Below are positions 60,301 to 64,000 of a DNA stretch of 64,000 bases, piece after piece. The DNA comes from Semisulcospira habei (Eukaryota > Mollusca > Gastropoda > Semisulcospiridae), in assembly GCA_036245525.1 (NCBI GenBank), contig BTPG01000005.1:213942179-214006178 (forward strand), read 5' to 3'. The position numbers and the translations under genes were made by a program. Positions within the stretch are counted from its first letter, which is position 1. Each line of letters begins with the position of its first letter. The notes under the pieces were generated by a model. That model did not search any database. It had not been told where the DNA came from and saw only the letters and a program-made list of their open reading frames with translations.

Positions 60301-63300
60301 TGGGAATCGAAGTGCCTCAGTGGAACTGCCCTGGAAAAAGTGAGCTGGGACAGGCCAATCAGACAATACGAGTGGACTGGGAAAGTGACGGGTTTTACAA
60401 TTACTGCAAGTGGTGGGTTCAGCGTTTCCTTGATGCAGAGCAACCCTCTCCGGAAGGCGGCCTCGGCCTGGTAATTCGGCTGGATGACCTCATTCTCCAG
60501 TTAAGGGACAATAACGGAAGTGATGACATACTGCGAGTGCATTATGGGGGCAATATTAAAATGTATTCCGGGCACGGTCCGGCACAGCCTCTGGTGGTTG
60601 TTTCCGATCATGTCTGGTTCGAACTGGTAACGTTTAAGCGCGTGTCGGTTGAGAATGTCAGTTTGTCTGCAGTGAAGTCCTGGCGTGATGGTGGCAAATC
60701 TGTATCAAGGTTCAGCCTGTCGTACACGGCCTACCCCCGTCACACTCTACCTCCAGAGGTAGAGGCAGGGGTGTACAACTGTTCCCAGCACTACCGCGTG
60801 CCGCCGGAACTGCAGTGTGACGGGTTTGCGCAGTGTCTTGGGGCAGAAGACGAGCTAGACTACAACTGCAGCTACACGCACCTGGGTTGCGAGGACGGCT
60901 GGGTGGCGGGAGAGTCGTTCTGTCTCAAGTTCGTCTGGCCCGCAAGAAACATCTCCCCTGACGAAGCGAGACTGGAGTGTGGGCAAAGATACGAGGCTGA
61001 GTTAGGGTCCCTGCCACATCCAGACACACGGCGACTGGCGGCCATCCTCCTAAGGAAGAACAATCACAATAAGCTGATCGTGGGGCTGGAGAAGGTTAAC
61101 GTCTCCGCCGCAGGTTTGCGTCACCTTTACCGCTTTCTGTGGCAGTGGTCTCAAGCAGGGACGGAGTTCGATGGACCGTCACCGAGAGCCTCAGACAGCG
61201 ATGCCAAATGTGCCACTCTGACGTCAGGAAATCAGTTACGATCAGTGGACTGTGGCCACCAGGCTCAGTTCGGCTACGTGTGTTCCAGGCGGCACCCCCA
61301 GCGAATGCCTCACGCACAACGGATCAGCTTGAAACTTGATCCACCGCTAATCACCAAATTCCGAGAGGTTCTCAGACTCTGCCCGTTCGGGTGCTTCGTC
61401 CAGTCTATCCACCCGTGTGAATCCGATGTGGAGGTAGACACTGGTTTCCCCCCGATGGTGTGCAGGAACGGGCGGCGCGTCCAATACACGATGACGTGTG
61501 ACGGGTACGACGACTGTGGGGACGGGAGTGACGAAACAAACTGTGATACAATTGGTACAGGACCTCTGGTGACGTCAACGTTCATGTGTACACGTCAGCT
61601 AGAGCGAGTGGACATCAAGCTCCGGTGTAACGGCGTGCCGGATTGCCATGACGCCAGCGACGAGGAGAACTGCGAGACGTGCAGCAAGGGGACAGTACCG
61701 TGTGGAAAGCTGGGCTGCATGCCTTTTGGTACGCCCGAGTGTTCCCTCTCAGAATGCTCAACAGAACAGTTGAGGGTTCAGTCAGGATCCAAATCACGTC
61801 GAGTGGATATCGATGGCTTCGGCATAATGACGTTGAGAGAGATGGAAGCCCCATACACCTGCCCAAGATCCCATTTTCTGTGTGGATGGACGACGGTCAA
61901 TTACTGTATCCCGAGCTTTCTAGTCGGCAACACCCAACTTGATTGTCCTGCTGTTGTCGGGCTGGATTCCTCGGCTGACGAACCCTCTGGTAAACTGGTG
62001 TGTCCGGGACATTACCGCTGCTACCGATACAACATCTGTATCCACCCCGACTATTTCTGTGACGGCGTGTATCATTGCCCACTGAAGGACGACGAACGCT
62101 ACTGCTACCTGCCCTGTCCTCGCAACTGCTCGTGTGTAGGACTGGGATATCGGTGTTCACGGATGTTTGACCCCGCTGAACACGTGCACGTCAGACTGCT
62201 GGACCTGAGCGGAACACGTCAGCCGTCACTGGACAATCTCCACTACATGGGTTACCTCGCCTTTCTCAACCTGTCAGCTTGCGGACTGACCCAGTTTCCT
62301 AAACAACTCACTCAACTCCGTCAGATAGACTTCAGTTTCAACAACCTGACAAGATTATTGTTACGCGCAATGGACTTCCCTCTCATAGAAATCCTCCAAA
62401 TCTCATTGAATAACCTGACCGAGATAACTCTTCTGCAACGCCTGGATCATTTGCATGCGTTGGATCTCCATAGGAACCACTTGAAAAAAATCACCTTGGT
62501 AAGAAGCAACGCAGGCGTACTGAAGGTCCTCGACCTGTCGTCAAACGGACTTAGAGAGGTTTCCCTGGTCGGCCTGGACCTTCTCAAGTGGCTGGACCTC
62601 AGCGCTAATTATATCAATCAGGGGATATTCAATTTTGACCAAACCAACGCAACAGTGCTGGAGTTTCTCAATCTGTCATCGAGCGGCTTGCACAGCGTGA
62701 AGCTTGAGGGCCTGCAACACCTGCACGTGCTGGATCTGAGCTCCAACAACCTGATGGCCCTCCGTGAAGTCACTCTCCGCGGACTGCATCATCTCCTGCA
62801 CCTGAACCTCTCTCACAATCGCTTACTGCCAAATCTTGACGCTGCCTTTCAGCTGTTTGTGAAGAACTCCGGTGTTGCAGCACTGCAGTCTCTTGTACTC
62901 AGACACACAGGGCTGCAGTACATCGAGGCTGACCCGTTTGTGGGCATGACCTCTGGGTCACATCTGGACATCACGGGAAATGAGATACGGACAATGAACA
63001 TGAGCGTGTTTACACACTGGACCAGTCCGCTCAGCGCCTTTCACACCAGTAACATCAGCACGTGCTGTGCGTACTACAAGAGGTTTCACGAGACTGGGAC
63101 CGACTGTAGAACCGACACAGAGGTCGTGTATCCGGACCAGTGCAGTGGTACAGTGATGGATGGGGAGGGGAGAAACAGAACAGCCCCGGACCTCTCCACC
63201 ACACCAACAACATGCGACGACGGCTGGCTACGCGTTGGGTCTGTGTGTCTGAGGTTCGTGTTTCCCGTCGTCAAAATGTCATCAATAACGGCGATAAACG

Positions 63301-64000
63301 ACTGTCGCAGCCGGTTTGGTGTTGGTCTGGCCGCTTTGCCTACTGAAGCTACCAGAGAGGTAGCGGCGCGATTCTTACAACTGTCTGGCTATCAACAACT
63401 GATAGTAGGCCTGGAGAAGGTATCAGCGAGCACAGTCACCCGCGGTCTAGATCATCTGTACCGCTTTCTCTGGCGCTGGAGACAGGCGGGGGTGGAGTTT
63501 GACGTACCCAGAGTGCAGGCCGACGGCGTGACCAGAGACTGCGCTGTCTTTGTTGGTGGCAACCTGCGGCCGGTCCAGTGTTCGGCAGAGGAGAACAATG
63601 CCTACGTGTGCTCCAAACCGGCCAGCGGTCACTCACTTCCTGCAGCACCCGCGAATTTGGCATTGTCTCCGCCTTCCCTACCCATGAATAAGTTTCCCGC
63701 TAAAGTCTGCAGTGACGCGTCCTTTGTGCACACGTTCCATCCCTGCCAACCCTCCGTGCCTGGAGAGGGGCCGGTGACGAGCTGTTCTCCACTACTGACG
63801 GGGGATGGCTCTGCCCCCAGCTGTTTCCCTCTGATGCGCTGTCGGAACGGGCAGCACGTGCACTACACGATGACGTGTGACGGGCATGACGACTGTGGCG
63901 ATAATACTGACGAAGACAACTGTCGTGACGTGCGCTCTGGTCCCCTCCAGTCGTTGTTGGCGTGTACACGTCAGCCGGAGCTAGTGAACACCACATCCCG
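60301..64000 (+). CDS. Exon C of LDLa/CTLD/LRR receptor (GRL101-like ectodomain), open to window edge
   Basis: One open frame of about 1232 codons, no stop. Acceptor TTCTTTTGCAG ends at 60,300; entry is phase 1, matching exon B. Order, in residues of this exon: CUB-like (about 8-120); LDLa-like (160-191); CTLD 1 (196-328, GCEDGWVAGESFC, LIVGLEKV, LYRFLWQW, FGYVC); LDLa (387-414, [16 protein letters not shown]); LDLa (429-457, CNGVPDCHDASDEENC); Cys-rich part with degenerate LDLa (to about 600); LRR N-cap (605-622, CPRNCSC); about 11 LRRs (630-907, e.g. VLDLSSNNL, HLNLSHNRL); Cys cap; CTLD 2 (971-1103); LDLa (1180-1207). Neither CTLD has the EPN/QPD or WND calcium-sugar motifs. LDLa plus LRR recalls the snail receptor GRL101, where a seven-helix domain follows; here a second CTLD-LDLa module follows and no membrane segment is seen. 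Role: probably a secreted or membrane-bound recognition receptor; ligand unknown. Confidence 0.85.

Noticed and set aside
61310..61585. Minus-strand ORFs inside exon C
   Set aside because: They oppose the continuous plus-strand frame with clear LDLa, CTLD and LRR domains and match nothing.

Overview
Kind of genome. The window is animal nuclear DNA, most likely from a mollusc and probably a gastropod. The only convincing host gene encodes a receptor ectodomain mixing LDL-receptor class A (LDLa), C-type-lectin-like (CTLD), CUB-like and leucine-rich repeats (LRR). That combination recalls the LDLa/LRR receptor GRL101 of pond snails and its gastropod relatives. The rest is almost entirely non-LTR retrotransposons (LINEs), SINE-like retroposons, small DNA elements, minisatellites and microsatellites. 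The taxonomic call is inference. || Host gene (+ strand). Three exons are supported: exon A (7590-7706, LDLa), exon B (25072-25188, LDLa) and a giant exon C (60301 to beyond 64000). A and B are both exactly 117 nt and phase 1 at each end. C also begins in phase 1, so all three join in frame. The introns are about 17.4 and 35.1 kb and filled with mobile DNA. Exon C is open for about 1232 codons to the window edge and has no stop in the window. It encodes CUB-like, LDLa-like, CTLD, LDLa, LDLa, Cys-rich, LRR, a second CTLD and a second LDLa. No transmembrane segment lies inside the window. || 1-10,030: microsatellites, two opposed SINE-A copies, a (TA)n palindrome that hosts RTE-like LINE copy 1, L2-like LINE ends, exon A and minisatellites. 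|| 10,031-21,838: a nested stack. A Rex1-like LINE (minus) sits in a minisatellite. It is split by RTE-like LINE copy 2, which is split by a 4.5-kb element with 1.1-kb terminal inverted repeats, which carries relics of yet another LINE. || 21,839-31,130: the rest of that minisatellite, an unassigned 1.4-kb block with a possible minus-strand first exon, small TTAA-flanked MITE-like elements, a 67-bp array that multiplies the splice acceptor of exon B, exon B, large minisatellites and an L2-like LINE end. || 31,131-49,222: RTE-like LINE copy 3, broken at a (GA)n tract by two minus-strand CR1-group LINEs. LINE A is 5'-truncated; LINE B is almost intact, with an esterase-type ORF1 and an EN-RT ORF2. 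|| 49,223-56,400: a 65-bp minisatellite repeatedly hit by SINE-A, SINE-B, a short A-rich-tailed retroposon and an L2-like LINE, most with clear target-site duplications (TSDs). || 56,400-60,300: a 30-bp minisatellite hosting a second Rex1-like LINE, then a 258-bp tandem duplication leading to the acceptor of exon C.
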